A stretch of 48,128 nucleotides of DNA from Amoeboaphelidium occidentale (GCA_023515795.1 JALGPX010000102.1:1-48128); one strand, 5' to 3'. Positions 1 to 9,761 are shown, numbered from the stretch's first letter. The notes: generated from the sequence alone by a model not told the origin. Made by a program: numbers and translations.

Positions 1-72
1 ACAGTCACTCCAAAGAAACATGCTAGCATGGCAGACGTTTCAAGGAGAAAGAGCTGCAGCCCAAAAGAGTAA
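1..72 (+). CDS. 3' end of an unidentified upstream gene (partial)
   Basis: The frame beginning at base 1 is open for 23 codons and ends with TAA at 70-72. It is rich in Lys, Ser and Arg (VTPKKHASMADVSRRKSC). It may be the C-terminal tail of a gene cut by the window edge, but it is too short to recognise and an open frame this short can occur by chance. Confidence 0.25.
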   Translation, partial: TVTPKKHASMADVSRRKSCSPKE

Positions 73-166
73 TGATGATCTGTAGAACATCTCAGCAGAG
101 GGATAGATTACGGAAAAGAGCGATTTTTTAGTAATATCAATATGCAACATTCATTGTTGAAAAAAG

Positions 167-185
167 CTTGTCTTGTCTTGTCTTG
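167..185. repeat. (TCTTG)n microsatellite
   Basis: Four tandem CTTGT/TCTTG units lie in the promoter region of the next gene, directly before a 14-nt match to the Fanzor element terminus at 191-204. The rest of 73-281 shows no gene. Confidence 0.7.
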
Positions 186-190
186 ATCCG

Positions 191-204
191 TCTTGCGGCA
201 ACCT
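191..204 (+). other. Orphan match to the Fanzor element 3' terminus
   Basis: The string TCTTGCGGCAACCT repeats, with one change at its first base, the last part of the hairpin terminus found behind all three Fanzor copies (around 13421-13434). Thirteen of 14 bases match and there is no Fanzor reading frame next to it. It could be a remnant of an element end or chance; the first is favoured because a 13-mer match is rarely expected by chance in 48 kb. Confidence 0.35.
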
Positions 205-281
205 GTGTAACATCGTGTTCACATACCGCGTGGTTTGATCAATTTGCAATTATAGCAGACTTATTTTTTTAAAGTATCAGA

Positions 282-725
282 ATGAAGCTATCATTATACG
301 CTATCCTCATCCTTAGCTTAGTATCAACATCGTTGTTTGCTGCACCAACCCCAGAAGGCGACAAGAATGATAAAAGCACTAGTGCAGCTTCAAACAAGGA
401 GAACCTAAACAAAGCGCCATCAAAAACTGCTCAAGAAGCCTCTAAATCTACTGCAGACGCGAAAGGTAAAGTATCACAATCTGTTCAGTTACAACAAGAT
501 GAACTGAAGAAGTTGGAAAGGTATCAAAAGCTGAAACAACAAGGCGCATCAAAAAGCGAGCTCAAGAAGGCCGCGTCAGAATACAGACAGTCTAGAACAA
601 ATACTTTGAACCATGGCCGTATTGGATTTGGTAAGGCATCATTGGCAGTGGTTGGAGCTGGGTTGTTGGCTGGATCTGTTGGATATGGTATAGGCAAGAG
701 CTCAGCAGAAGTTCTGACCTTATGA
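282..725 (+). CDS. Small secreted protein with helical hairpin and C-terminal glycine-rich hydrophobic segment
   Basis: This 147-residue protein opens with a clear signal peptide (MKLSLYAILILSLVSTSLFA, cut probably after AFA/A-A). A low-complexity Lys/Ser/Ala region (20-60), a charged helical stretch (68-105, ELKKLERYQKLKQQGASKSE) and a Gly-rich hydrophobic segment (about 115-140, with GxxxG spacing) follow. The protein at 1655-2140 on the other strand has the same architecture, including a shared QGAS/EAGAS turn and an N-H-G motif before the hydrophobic segment, so the two are likely diverged paralogs. I do not recognise the family; the function is unknown. The last segment could insert in a membrane or serve as an anchor. 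Confidence 0.7.
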   Translation: MKLSLYAILILSLVSTSLFAAPTPEGDKNDKSTSAASNKENLNKAPSKTAQEASKSTADAKGKVSQSVQLQQDELKKLERYQKLKQQGASKSELKKAASEYRQSRTNTLNHGRIGFGKASLAVVGAGLLAGSVGYGIGKSSAEVLTL

Positions 726-794
726 GTCTTTCGATCATCAATAAATTTCTTAATGCGCATGAATTTTCACTTCAAACCACGTGGAGAACAAATC

Positions 795-1249
795 ATGGCG
801 AGATCATCTCCGCAACAGCGTGAAAATTCCAAACGAGCGACGGGGCAAATTGCGTCTCAACTCCGAATGCAAAACGGCCCATGGGGTTTTTTCAACATCA
901 ACGAATTTCAAGGTTTCCTTTTCACTCTTTTATGTTTGAAAAATTAACATTCCAAAGGATGCCATCAAAAGATTCTCAACAGATTAAAGCTCAAGCCCAA
1001 GCAGCAGTCGACACTGCAAAGATTCACTTTGAAGTCTCTTCACCAAAAGTTTTCCGCTTCATCGTTGACTTGGAACCTGTCGCTGTTTCCTTGGATGTCG
1101 CTGTTGGTGATTACGACAAGAAATTGGTTGTGCCTGTTCCTGGCTTTGTGCAAAAGGTTGGATCAGTCGCAGTTTCGTTTGTTCAGCCGTATGCGTCGTG
1201 GGGTTTCAACAAACTATTTGTTAAGAAGACTTTAACAGAGAAGAAATAA
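795..1249 (+). CDS. Hypothetical protein, probably two exons
   Basis: The downstream exon encodes 96 residues if started at the ATG at 960 (MPSKDSQQIKAQAQAAVDTA). A probable first exon starts at the ATG at 795 (MARSSPQQRENSKRATGQ). A 59-nt intron at 913-971 (GTTTCC...AAAAG, with a TTAAC branch-like site) would join them in frame to a 131-residue protein, but the donor is weak, so a start at 960 is the alternative. The C-terminal half is a run of Val-rich beta-like strands (KVFRFIVDLEPVAVSLDVAV) followed by an aromatic stretch. No family is recognised. It converges on the next gene with 8 bp between stop codons. Confidence 0.5.
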
Positions 1250-1257
1250 TAATAAAT

Positions 1258-1623
1258 TTATTCTCTTATGATGAATAGTTGCTTGGTGTCCTTTTGCAGT
1301 ATGAACTTTGTTAGAGTTTCAATCTGCCCCAGCTTTTGGGCAAATTGCGCAGAATCTTGAAACGGATATGACAGATTTATGATCATTAAGTCAGGCATAT
1401 CTTCGTCCCCACAAGCTTGAGAGTATGGTAATGTCAGAATGTATAATCTTGTTATTATTGCTTCGTACATTTGAGTGAAGGTATTGAATGTTAGGATGTT
1501 GTTACACATGAGTTCATCTTCATGGGGCAATTGGTATCCGGTAAATAGAATAGTTTTCTCTATTGGAATGTGTTGGTGCAATGAAATGGCTTGTTTCAAG
1601 TGTGTCGCGAAAGTAACAGTCAT
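1258..1623 (-). CDS. Hypothetical protein, 121 aa
   Basis: An open frame of 121 residues runs from ATG at 1623 to TAA at 1258 without an intron. It has no signal peptide or clear membrane segment. Predicted strands and helices alternate (TILFTGYQLPHEDELM; MPDLMIINLSYPF), which would fit a small Rossmann-like or regulatory fold, but nothing specific can be claimed. It is convergent with the preceding gene and 32 bp downstream, in its own direction, of the next minus-strand gene. Being short and unidentified, it may be lineage-specific. Confidence 0.5.
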   Translation of the reverse strand: MTVTFATHLKQAISLHQHIPIEKTILFTGYQLPHEDELMCNNILTFNTFTQMYEAIITRLYILTLPYSQACGDEDMPDLMIINLSYPFQDSAQFAQKLGQIETLTKFILQKDTKQLFIIRE

Positions 1624-1654
1624 TTAACTGAAACACGATAATATATTCAGTTCG

Positions 1655-2140
1655 CTATTCAGTGGTTGTTTCTGGGGAAGCTGATGGTGAGAGTGCAGTG
1701 ACTATCGCCTGTCCGATAGGTACACCTGCTGCTACTCCGATTCCTGTGGCAGCTGCTACACCAGTCCAGCCTTTCCAATTGGCTATGTTTCCGTGATTCT
1801 TTCTTAGTTCATTGGCCTTTTGTAACTCGACGTTTGCTCTTTGTAAACGAGACGGTGATGCTCCAGCTTCTTGCATCTTCTTAACCAGAAGGAGATGTTT
1901 CATGACATATCTATCCAGTTGAGCTGTATTCGCACGACCAGCATTTGCTAGATTACCAAGAGACTTCATAGAAGCAGATACTGAAGGTATCATTGGCCTT
2001 TTCGGAAGAGATTGACTCGATGCTCTCAATGATGGCTGTTTCATAGTGCCAAGCCCAGGTGGAGCAGATTTCACAGAAGGAGCACAAACGCCACCTGATA
2101 AAAACATGAATACGCCAAGTATAGTGATATGGTATTTCAT
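1655..2140 (-). CDS. Small secreted protein, paralog of the protein at 282-725
   Basis: The preferred start is the ATG at 2138-2140, which gives a typical signal peptide (MKYHITILGVFMFLSGGVCA) and a 161-residue protein; an upstream in-frame start would bury the signal sequence. After a Pro/Ser-rich linker comes a charged helix pair (QLDRYVMKHLLLVKKMQEAG...RLQRANVELQKANELRKNHG) and a Gly/Ala-rich hydrophobic segment (GVAAATGIGVAAGVPIGQAI). The order of parts and the GAS and NHG turns match the 282-725 protein. Function unknown; secretory pathway or cell surface is inferred from the signal peptide. Confidence 0.7.
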   Translation of the reverse strand: MKYHITILGVFMFLSGGVCAPSVKSAPPGLGTMKQPSLRASSQSLPKRPMIPSVSASMKSLGNLANAGRANTAQLDRYVMKHLLLVKKMQEAGASPSRLQRANVELQKANELRKNHGNIANWKGWTGVAAATGIGVAAGVPIGQAIVTALSPSASPETTTE

Positions 2141-2221
2141 TATATTGAAAAGAAAGAACTTTATGACACGAGGTTCCACTACGACGTGTGATGTTACATT
2201 ATCGATCACACCAACACTCAA

Positions 2222-3169
2222 TCAATCATCTTTGGTTGCGGCAAAGGAAGCATGGTCAGCAAACAATAATCTGAACACCGTAAAGTTGAAAACGATAGAT
2301 CCTAGAATTGTATACAGAATCTTCCGTTTCGAGTACAAGAAAGCGTGCTTGAAAGTCTTCAGTGACCATACTGAAACGATGAACAAGAAGTCTGCAAAGA
2401 AAAGAGCCAAGTTCCTGAGCACAAGACCAAAGTTCGGATTAAATATAAGGAAATGTTCATCAAGCAACAATTCAATTATATGAAAAGCATTGATACCCAA
2501 ACAAACGGACAATATCTCAATTGGTAATGTTGTCTTTTGAACCAAAAGATAAGTTCCACATATGAACACGACAAGATCACTCAATGAGAAGTATAACTGC
2601 GAGTAAAAGAATTCATAAAACGCATCATTGAAGTAGTGAATAAGAATTGAACTGGAATACCACAATGACCACATATTGAACAGAATCGCGACTGTGAAAC
2701 TGTACCGAAGCTTCCCAACAAACAAAGCTGACGCAATCCTTTCAACAGCCTTGAAAACCAGAATGGCCCAGAAGATAAAAATAGACGCAATTATGAAAGT
2801 GGTCCTCTCCAAATTGTAGTAAACTGCCTTGTAACAGGAACGCTCACCAGCTTTCAACAGAAACTGATTACGCAATAGAGTATCTTGCTTAACTTTGACA
2901 CAGGAATATCCTCCCTTCTTCATGTAAGAATCCCAACAGTCTGTAGGAGGTCTTTGACACTTCAATGGGTTAAAAGGATCTGTTGCTCCCGTAATAAAAT
3001 GTGGATCGCTTGAAGGTGTTAATTCGTCTGAGCTTATCAGAAAGAAGTGTGCACAGTAGAGAACTATTAAGCATGCGACATATCCAGAGATCGCAGGCAC
3101 AACAGAATGTTTAATTAATCCCTTCAGCGTCTGGGCCTTCTCATTCAAAGGCTGATATTGTAAATCCAT
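2222..3169 (-). CDS. Multi-pass membrane protein of unknown function
   Basis: The start at 3169 (MDLQYQPLNEKAQTLKGL) is preferred over an ATG 40 codons upstream because it gives a normal cytosolic N-terminus. The 315-residue product has about seven hydrophobic segments. Between the first two lies a roughly 90-residue loop with four Cys residues (CQRPPTDCWDSY, GYSC, ERSC), probably exposed to an oxidising lumen and disulfide bonded. The later segments are aromatic-rich. No enzyme motif or known transporter signature was found. It lies 81 bp upstream, in its own direction, of the secreted-protein gene at 1655-2140. Confidence 0.65.
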   Translation of the reverse strand: MDLQYQPLNEKAQTLKGLIKHSVVPAISGYVACLIVLYCAHFFLISSDELTPSSDPHFITGATDPFNPLKCQRPPTDCWDSYMKKGGYSCVKVKQDTLLRNQFLLKAGERSCYKAVYYNLERTTFIIASIFIFWAILVFKAVERIASALFVGKLRYSFTVAILFNMWSLWYSSSILIHYFNDAFYEFFYSQLYFSLSDLVVFICGTYLLVQKTTLPIEILSVCLGINAFHIIELLLDEHFLIFNPNFGLVLRNLALFFADFLFIVSVWSLKTFKHAFLYSKRKILYTILGSIVFNFTVFRLLFADHASFAATKDD

Positions 3170-3357
3170 TCCGGAACTTTGCAAATAAAAGCGGCTGCCG
3201 GAGCAAACCGAGTGTAATATTCGAAGCACTTGTAACTTCATGACTTCGAAGTATGCGGAACTGCCACAGTACGCATGATCGTGTTTCATTCATCCGGAGC
3301 GTGACTTGAATCGTTCCTGTTCGATTCTCAACAATCACACCCCTGAAACTTCGGACA

Positions 3358-4391
3358 ATGAATAATCCTTTGCCAGAGAGTTTAGAACAAGTAAGAATCG
3401 CCTTATTAAGGGATGACGTCATAATACTTTGTTCTTTCTGTAGGAATGCAAGAAGGCTGCTAGAACACTGAAATCATTCATCAAGCCAGATCCTTCAAAG
3501 AATACGCCAGACTCCATAATTCCACCTGATCTCATTCAAAAGGCTAAAGGCTTAGCGATTATCACAGTCTTAAAAGGTGGTTTCATTTGGTCTGTTCGAC
3601 TTGGCTCTGGTTTGGTTGTAGCGAGACTTCCTGATGGATCTTGGAGTGCTCCTTCTGCGATCGCCATAACGGGTGTCGGTGTTGGTGGCCAAATTGGTGG
3701 AGAATTAACGGATTTTGTTTTTATTCTGAATACTACGGATTCTGTTAAAGCTTTCAGTCATGGTGGCAATTTTACTTTGGGAGCAAATGTTTCGATTTCA
3801 GCTGGTCCTATTGGTCGTAATGCAGAAGCTGCAGGTACTCTGAAGAATGCTGCTGCGATTTATTCTTACTCAAAAACTAAGGGACTATTTGCTGGTGTTT
3901 CACTGGAGGGAACAGTAATTGTCGAAAGAAAGGACGCAAACAATCGATTCTATCATAGGAAAGTCTCTGCAAAGGAAATACTCTCAGGATCAGTAGAGAG
4001 GCCTACAGCTTCTACGGATCTCTACAAGGCATTAGATCAAAGAGCTGGAACTACTTCTCCAATATCACCGATAGGAGAATCATTTCCATATGGTGACAAT
4101 TATCGTGGAGCTGAAGTCTATGCTGGTAATGCGACAGCGGCTGCAGCTTCTGCACAACAACCGCCTCCAGCGTATGCGCCTACTGGATCTGGAAAGCCAT
4201 CTCTACCGCCACGTTCAACGACTGCAGTAGCATTGTATGATTTCGCTGGAGAAAGACCAGAAGATCTATCCTTTATGAAAGGGGATGTGATACTCATTCT
4301 CAAGAAGACAGATTCTCAGAATGACTGGTGGTTTGGTCAGTTGAATGGGAAACAAGGTCATTTCCCAGCGAATTACGTCAAAGTGAAGTAA
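3358..4391 (+). CDS. SYLF and SH3 domain protein (Ysc84/Lsb3/SH3YL1 family)
   Basis: Exon 1 (3358-3390, MNNPLPESLEQ) joins exon 2 (3444-4391) across a 53-nt intron with consensus GTAAGA and TGTAG ends, giving 326 residues. Residues about 10-225 form the SYLF (YSC84) lipid-binding domain: ECKKAARTLKSFI, KAKGLAIITVLKGGF, GSWSAPSAIAI, and the GPIGRNAEA motif. A Pro/Ala linker (PPPAYAPTGSGKPSLPPR) leads to a complete C-terminal SH3 domain (ALYDF...DWWFGQLNGKQGHFPANYV). Family members bind phosphoinositides and actin-patch proteins such as Las17/Sla1 during endocytosis; the same role is inferred here. Confidence 0.93.
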
Positions 4392-4440
4392 ATAAAAAAT
4401 TCAGTTGTTTTTTTGGTTTTTACTTATTTAGGCGTTAGAT

Positions 4441-5810
4441 TTAGATCTTTGGATGTCTGAAATTCTCACCAGCGTAAACTGCATCAGCTCCCAATTCTTC
4501 TTCAATTCTCAGCAATTGATTATATTTTGCCAATCTTTCAGATCTGCATGGAGCACCAGTCTTGATTTGACCAGAGCCCAAACCAACAACCAAATCAGCA
4601 ATGAAGGTATCTTCTGTTTCACCAGATCTGTGAGAGACCATGACACCCCAACCATCAGATTTTGCCATCAAAGCAGCCTTGATGGATTCTGTAACAGAAC
4701 CAATTTGATTTACCTTCAAAAGCAAACCAGAGCATGCCTTCTGTTGAATAGCATCCTTAATTCTCTTTGGATTAGTAACAGTCAGATCATCACCAACAAT
4801 CTGGATAGGAGTTGAAGTAGTCAACTTGGACCAGTGTGCCCAGTCGTCTTGATCAAAAGGATCTTCAATGGAGACAATTGGGTAGTCATTGATGAAACTC
4901 TTGTATAACTCAACCATTTTATCACCAGACAACCATTTACTCTTGTCAGAGTTTGCATTCTTGAAATCCAAATCATACTGTTTAGCATCTTCCTTATAGA
5001 ACTCAGAAGCAGCACAATCCATAGCAATCTTGATCTTGTCAGTGTAACCAGCTTCAGCAATTGCTTGTTTCAACAATTCCAAACCTTCCTTGTTATCCTG
5101 AATATTCGGAGCGAAACCACCTTCATCACCAACATTAGTAGCATCCTGACCGTAACGCTTCTTAATTACGGATTTCAAAGTATGATAAACCTCTGAACCA
5201 ATCTTCATGGCTTCCTGGAATGATTTAGCACCAGTTGGCAAAATCATGAATTCTTGCATTGCCAATTTGTTACCAGCATGTGAACCACCATTAATAACAT
5301 TAAAAGCAGGAACAGGCAACACCAATTTCCTATCACGCCAACCACTCAAATCAGCCAAGTGACGATACAGAGGCACACCTTTAGCAGCAGCACCAGCCTT
5401 ACAACATGCCAAAGAAACACCAAGAATAGCATTAGCACCCAATTTACTCTTGTTCTCGGTACCATCCAACTTTAACAAAAATTCATCAATCTTTTCCTGT
5501 TCCGTAACATTCAATCCACTCTGAACCAAAGCAGGAGCAATTAAAAGCAAAACATTATCAACAGCCTTCTTGACACCTTTTCCCAAATAATTCTTTTTAT
5601 CACCATCGCGCAACTCCAATGCTTCATGAACACCAGTGGAAGCACCAGAAGGAACAGCAGCCCTGAAAACACCCTTCTCAGTAGTGACTTCAACTTCAAC
5701 TGTAGGATTACCACGAGAGTCAAAGATTTGTCTAGCGTGAACCTAACCAGAAGTTAAGTAGGTTCTGGGTTGGAGGAGTTGTGTACCTTTTTAACTGTAG
5801 AGACTGTCAT
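4441..5810 (-). CDS. Enolase (2-phosphoglycerate dehydratase)
   Basis: Exon 1 (5787-5810) encodes only MTVSTVKK; a 44-nt intron (5743-5786, GTACAC...GTTAG) precedes exon 2 (4441-5742). The 441-residue product is full length for enolase. Diagnostic parts are [18 protein letters not shown] at the N-terminus, the GASTG loop, [18 protein letters not shown], the metal-binding [11 protein letters not shown] and D in [11 protein letters not shown], the catalytic Lys in [14 protein letters not shown] and the [10 protein letters not shown] signature. It catalyses the reversible 2-phosphoglycerate to phosphoenolpyruvate step of glycolysis in the cytosol. It converges with the SYLF-SH3 gene, with 49 bp between stops. 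Confidence 0.98.
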
Positions 5811-6002
5811 GTAGTTTTATAAGAACGTTTTAAAAAGAAACGCTTTGCGATAGAGAAATTGGCACGATCCAAATCGATCAGGAACGACGCAACAGCAAAT
5901 CGATTATACACCAACACTTAATTACAGCAGAATTCATTTTTTTTATCGCGCAGTGTTCCAGCTCAAGAACCAACACCACTTTATTGAACAACGACAATTA
6001 TT

Positions 6003-6850
6003 TCAACTAGACTCTTCCTTTCCTTCCTTCAATACCTTTGTCCCTTCTTCTTCCGCAACCATTTCTCGACTACTAGCAATAGGCAAAGTGTCTCCTTCTT
6101 CTGGATTCTGAGTAGTTGTTTCAGTTGTTTGTGGCGTATCAACTGTACCACCTTGTTGTCCTTGCTGCTGTTCAGCTACACCCAATGGAGTAGTAGTAGT
6201 AGTAGTAGTAGGCAACAATTTCCTCCACTTTTCCAACAATGCTGCAGCCCTCTCAACAACATTTGCAGGTTCATTCTCAATCACCATAGAGCTCAATCTC
6301 TTTATAACCTTACCAATCTTTGTATCCTACAAGGATCGAATTAAATACAAACAATTAGAGTTACCCTTAACAAATCAAATGTCACATTGAATCGTTCCAC
6401 TTCCTCCATCAAATCATTCACTTTTCCAAAATCTTCAGTCTTCAAAGTATCACCAAGAAATATGCGCTGCAATTTATGACGCAAACCCAACAGAATTTCA
6501 CTCTCTGATTTTGATAAGGCTTCAGAGTTTAATTTCTTCTTCTTTTTCTTTTTAGAAGTGAAAGCAGCAGCAGATGATGACGCCACAGAAGATTCATCAT
6601 TAAAACTTTCCGCAGCAGCAGCAGCAGCAGCAGAAGTTGCAGTTCTCTTCTTTGAACTTTTAGACTTTTTAGAATATTCAATTTCCCCTTCTTGTGTAAC
6701 AAATCTNGCAAACCCAACAGAATTTCACTCTCTGATTTTGATAAGGCTTCAGAGTTTAATTTCTTCTTCTTTTTCTTTTTAGAAGTGAAAGCAGCAGCAG
6801 CAGCAGCAGCAGATGATGACGCCACAGAAGATTCCTCATTAAAACTTTCC

Positions 6851-6881
<31 letters not shown>

Positions 6882-7469
6882 TTGCAGTTCTCTTCTTTGA
6901 ACTTTTAGACTTTTTAGAATATTCAATTTCCCCTTCTTGTGTAACAAATCTGTCTTCTTCTTGTTCTTCTTGTTCATGCAAATTGTAAACAAAATCCACT
7001 GAATTTGGTGCATCTTGTGCCAGCGCAATAGCTTCCTTTAATCCCTTGACAGGCTTCTTCTTCAACTGACTCAAATGTTCTTCCAATTGAGAGAGAAAAG
7101 GTTTTATGGATTGCCCAGGAACAAAAGCATAATCATTCTGTCCGTAAAACACAACAGGAAAACTACCCAACGGCGCACTTCTCTTTTTCAGATCTCTAGG
7201 CAAGTTGGAAGAATCCAGAATCTACAATAACAACAAGAATAAAATCTCGTTAGTTAAAGCCCAGATACTAATAAAAATACTTTGGCAGGCCAGGAGGGAT
7301 AGCCCTTGAGTTTTGCCCATACCATGTCGCCCTTCTTGTAATTAAACTTCTGCTGCTGCTGCTGCTGTTGTTGTTCAGCCTTTACTCCCTTGCTCTTGTC
7401 ATTAGCAGCAGGTTCAGCTTCAGTTTTCCTTTTTATTTCTGGATTATTCAAAGAAACCACTAGAGACAT
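6003..7469 (-). CDS. PWWP domain protein with TFIIS N-terminal-like (LEDGF/HDGF-type) domain
   Basis: Three exons: 7281-7469, about 6365-7221 and 6003-6326, with introns 7222-7280 and 6327-6364. Exon 1 carries a polyglutamine tract and the PWWP core (YKKGDMVWAKLKGYPSWPAK), continued in exon 2 (FPVVFYGQNDYAFV). A charged linker with polyalanine and polylysine tracts follows. The C-terminal helical part (SESEILLGLRHKLQRIFLG ... VIKRLSSMVIENEP ... AALLEKWRKLLP) resembles the TFIIS N-terminal/LEDGF integrase-binding fold. Such proteins read methylated histone H3 and couple it to transcription elongation factors. The N at 6707 sits inside exon 2 and the two sides are near-identical copies, so the real exon is shorter than the coordinates suggest. 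Start chosen at MSLVVSLNN (7469) rather than an upstream in-frame ATG. Confidence 0.85.
6481..6951. repeat. Unmerged allelic overlap inside the PWWP gene
   Basis: 6481-6706 and 6708-6951 are the same sequence on both sides of a single N. They differ mainly in the number of GCA repeats in two polyalanine tracts (shorter in the first). This is best explained as two alleles placed end to end by the assembler, not a true tandem duplication. Confidence 0.8.
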
Positions 7470-7550
7470 TATTCTAGTTGTATGAATGAAAGACGAAAAG
7501 AAAAAGAGCGAAAAATTTTTTGATTGATTCACCAATCAAGCTTTTTCCAT

Positions 7551-8861
7551 CTATTCGTGCTCGTGAGATTCTGCTGCAAATAAAACATATCTCCACAACC
7601 TCTCTGCCACTTTCAATTTTACTTCAGAATCTAAATCATATAATTGTAATTCTTTTAAATCTTCCTGTAACATTTCCATCCTTTCAGTAGTAAAGATGTA
7701 CTTACTCCATCTCAGTCGACTCTGTTCCATCATCAAATTACTCAACACTACAATCTGCCCTGTAGAATAATATGAAGGTTGTTGTTTTCGTAAGAGTAAA
7801 ACTTCAATTTGCCGCAAGTACTGCAACAACTGTTTAATTCTCTTCCTCTTAAACCTTCTACCACCACTACTTTTTGATGATAATAATAATAAACCATTAA
7901 CAACAACAAAGTAAAAAATCATTAGAACTGGAGCTACTGCTACTAATCCAAAATTCAATTCATTACTCTTCAATATTTTATCCAATGCACTCAGAGCCAA
8001 TTCAACATCGACTTTTGCCTTTTGGATTTGAATTAGAATTAATTGGATTAAATCTCCTGCTAATAAATTCCTTAAAGGATGTTGCATTTCCTGTTCATAT
8101 TGTAAAAGTATTAAAGAGAAGTCTTTATCATTGTTATTAGAAGTAGAATAATTAGAGACCATCCTTCCTAATGACTCTAAATCTACTTCATATGACATCT
8201 GTGAATTATTTATGGAATGTTCATATCTAATTGTTTTATAAATTCCTTTCAAAGGTTCATATATCCAATTTAAAACTAAACTATTTATAGTCTTGTAAGA
8301 TTCTGTTGTTAATCTATAAATAGATTTTGTATTTTTAGACAAAATGTATAATGCACTCAGACTAACAGTTACAGGAATCCATATTCTAAACACAATTGGA
8401 GGCATTCCATACATTCTCTTTAAATTCAAATAATACTGAGATAATTTCTTTAATTGTGAATCTACATCAGTAGAAGTCTGAGGCTGTTGTATTAATAATT
8501 GAAAGGAATCTGTAGAGTCTTCCCTTGTTATTTTAGTTATAATAGAATGTATAATGTCTTTCTCTTGTTGTTCCTTCTTTTGTTTATATTCTTCCAATAT
8601 TCCCAAAGATATGGAAATAATTTTCATTGCATTGTTTAGTTTTTGTATTCTTTCTACTCTATTCTTAATAATACTTCCACCACTTACACCACTTACAATT
8701 CTTCTTGTGTAAAAATAGAAATTAAAAGATACTCTCTTGTATACAGATGATGACTCATAATATTTCAAATGATTATTATTCAAATCAAAATATTCTTTTA
8801 ATAAAGTAGATTTCAGTAAGTCAAGTAGTAGTAGTAGTAGATTGTTGTTGTTGTTGTTCAT
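7551..8861 (-). CDS. NCA2: NCA2 family mitochondrial membrane protein
   Basis: This 436-residue intronless frame begins MNNNNNN, so the extreme N-terminus is low complexity. The C-terminal half carries the NCA2 domain: WIYEPLKGIYKTIRYEHSI, LGRMVSNYS, YEQEMQHPLRNLLAGDL, QIQKAKVDVELALSALDKIL and KSNELNFGLVAVAP. One hydrophobic segment precedes it (about 160-178, IVFRIWIPVTVSLSALYIL) and another follows the NELNFG motif. In yeast Nca2 acts in mitochondria and affects expression of the mitochondrially encoded Atp6/Atp8 subunits; the localisation here is by homology. It is shorter than yeast Nca2, mostly at the N-terminus. It diverges from the eL30 gene. Confidence 0.9.
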   Translation of the reverse strand: MNNNNNNLLLLLLDLLKSTLLKEYFDLNNNHLKYYESSSVYKRVSFNFYFYTRRIVSGVSGGSIIKNRVERIQKLNNAMKIISISLGILEEYKQKKEQQEKDIIHSIITKITREDSTDSFQLLIQQPQTSTDVDSQLKKLSQYYLNLKRMYGMPPIVFRIWIPVTVSLSALYILSKNTKSIYRLTTESYKTINSLVLNWIYEPLKGIYKTIRYEHSINNSQMSYEVDLESLGRMVSNYSTSNNNDKDFSLILLQYEQEMQHPLRNLLAGDLIQLILIQIQKAKVDVELALSALDKILKSNELNFGLVAVAPVLMIFYFVVVNGLLLLSSKSSGGRRFKRKRIKQLLQYLRQIEVLLLRKQQPSYYSTGQIVVLSNLMMEQSRLRWSKYIFTTERMEMLQEDLKELQLYDLDSEVKLKVAERLWRYVLFAAESHEHE

Positions 8862-9360
8862 CTTCTTCTGTTTGATTTTGTAGAAGAAACTGTAATTATT
8901 GTAGTGATCATAGTGCAGCCAATCACGCTCAACCTAAAATTGTAGACAAATTTTTTTTGCATTTTGGGTATTTACCTTTTTAACCTTTAAGGAGATTTAG
9001 AAATGGTTGCACAGAAGAAACAAAAGAAGAGTATTGAGTCTATTAATTCGCGTCTTGCTCTAGTAATGNAAAATATTCTTTTAATAAAGTAGATTTCAGT
9101 AAGTCAAGTAGTAGTAGTAGTAGATTGTTGTTGTTGTTGTTGTTGTTGTTCATCTTCTTCTGTTTGATTTTGTAGAAGAAACTGTAATTATTGTAGTGAT
9201 CATAGTGCAGCCAATCACGCTCAACCTAAAATTGTAGACAAATTTTTTTTTGCATTTTGGGGTTTTTACCATTTTAACCTTTAAGGAGATTTAGAAATGG
9301 TTGCACAGAAGAAACAAAAGAAGAGTATTGAGTCTATTAATTCGCGTCTTGCTCTAGTAA
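8787..9360. repeat. Unmerged overlap covering the NCA2/eL30 divergent promoter
   Basis: 8787-9068 recurs as 9070-9360 after a single N at 9069, with a longer (TTG)n tract in the second copy. The first copy holds a truncated second start of the eL30 gene (from the ATG at 9003). This looks like two alleles joined in tandem; the true intergenic distance is about 140 bp. No other gene is seen in 8862-9296. Confidence 0.8.
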
Positions 9361-9681
9361 TGAAATCTGGCAAGTACTATCTAGGGTATCGTTCTACTCT
9401 CCGCAGCATCAGGCAAGGCAAAGGTATTATAGATTCGTAGGGTATACACAACAACTTATTTCTGTTTAGCAAAGTTGATTTTGATTGCTGGTAATTGTCC
9501 TGCTTTGAGAAAGTCTGAATTGGAATACTATGCAATGTTGTCAAAGACTGGTGTACATCACTACTCTGGTAATAATATCGAAATGGGTACGGCTTGTGGA
9601 AAGTACTTTCGTGTTGGGTGCTTGAGTATTGTGGATGCAGGAGACTCTGATTTAATCAAGGCAAGTGAAGAAGCTCAGTAA
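9297..9681 (+). CDS. RPL30: 60S ribosomal protein eL30
   Basis: Exon 1 (9297-9423) and exon 2 (9470-9681) are joined across a 46-nt intron (GTATTA...TTTAG). The 112-residue product matches eL30 throughout: [58 protein letters not shown], and the C-terminal [20 protein letters not shown]. It belongs to the L7Ae-like RNA-binding fold and sits in the large ribosomal subunit. A partial duplicate of exon 1 lies upstream at 9003-9068 because of the assembly overlap at 9069. Confidence 0.97.
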
Positions 9682-9728
9682 ACATTGACAGAAATAAATC
9701 TAAACAGAATGTAATCAACTGGTCTATT

Positions 9729-9729
<1 letters not shown>

Positions 9730-9760
<31 letters not shown>

Positions 9761-9761
9761 C
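9730..9761. repeat. (CTAT)n microsatellite
   Basis: About eight tandem CTAT units separate the convergent eL30 and multicopper oxidase genes and end at the stop codon of the oxidase. Confidence 0.9.

Noticed and set aside
6529-7203. PWWP-gene frame reading through the N at 6707 into a Leu-rich C-terminus
   Set aside because: The Leu-rich part is the polyalanine/polylysine tract read in another frame after the gap; the true frame resumes in the duplicate copy.
9003-9068. Second eL30 gene
   Set aside because: Only the first codons are present before the N at 9069, and the same sequence restarts after it, so it is a contig-end overlap.
9730-9761. CTAT repeat as a CRISPR-like or regulatory array
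   Set aside because: It is a plain tetranucleotide microsatellite without spacers.
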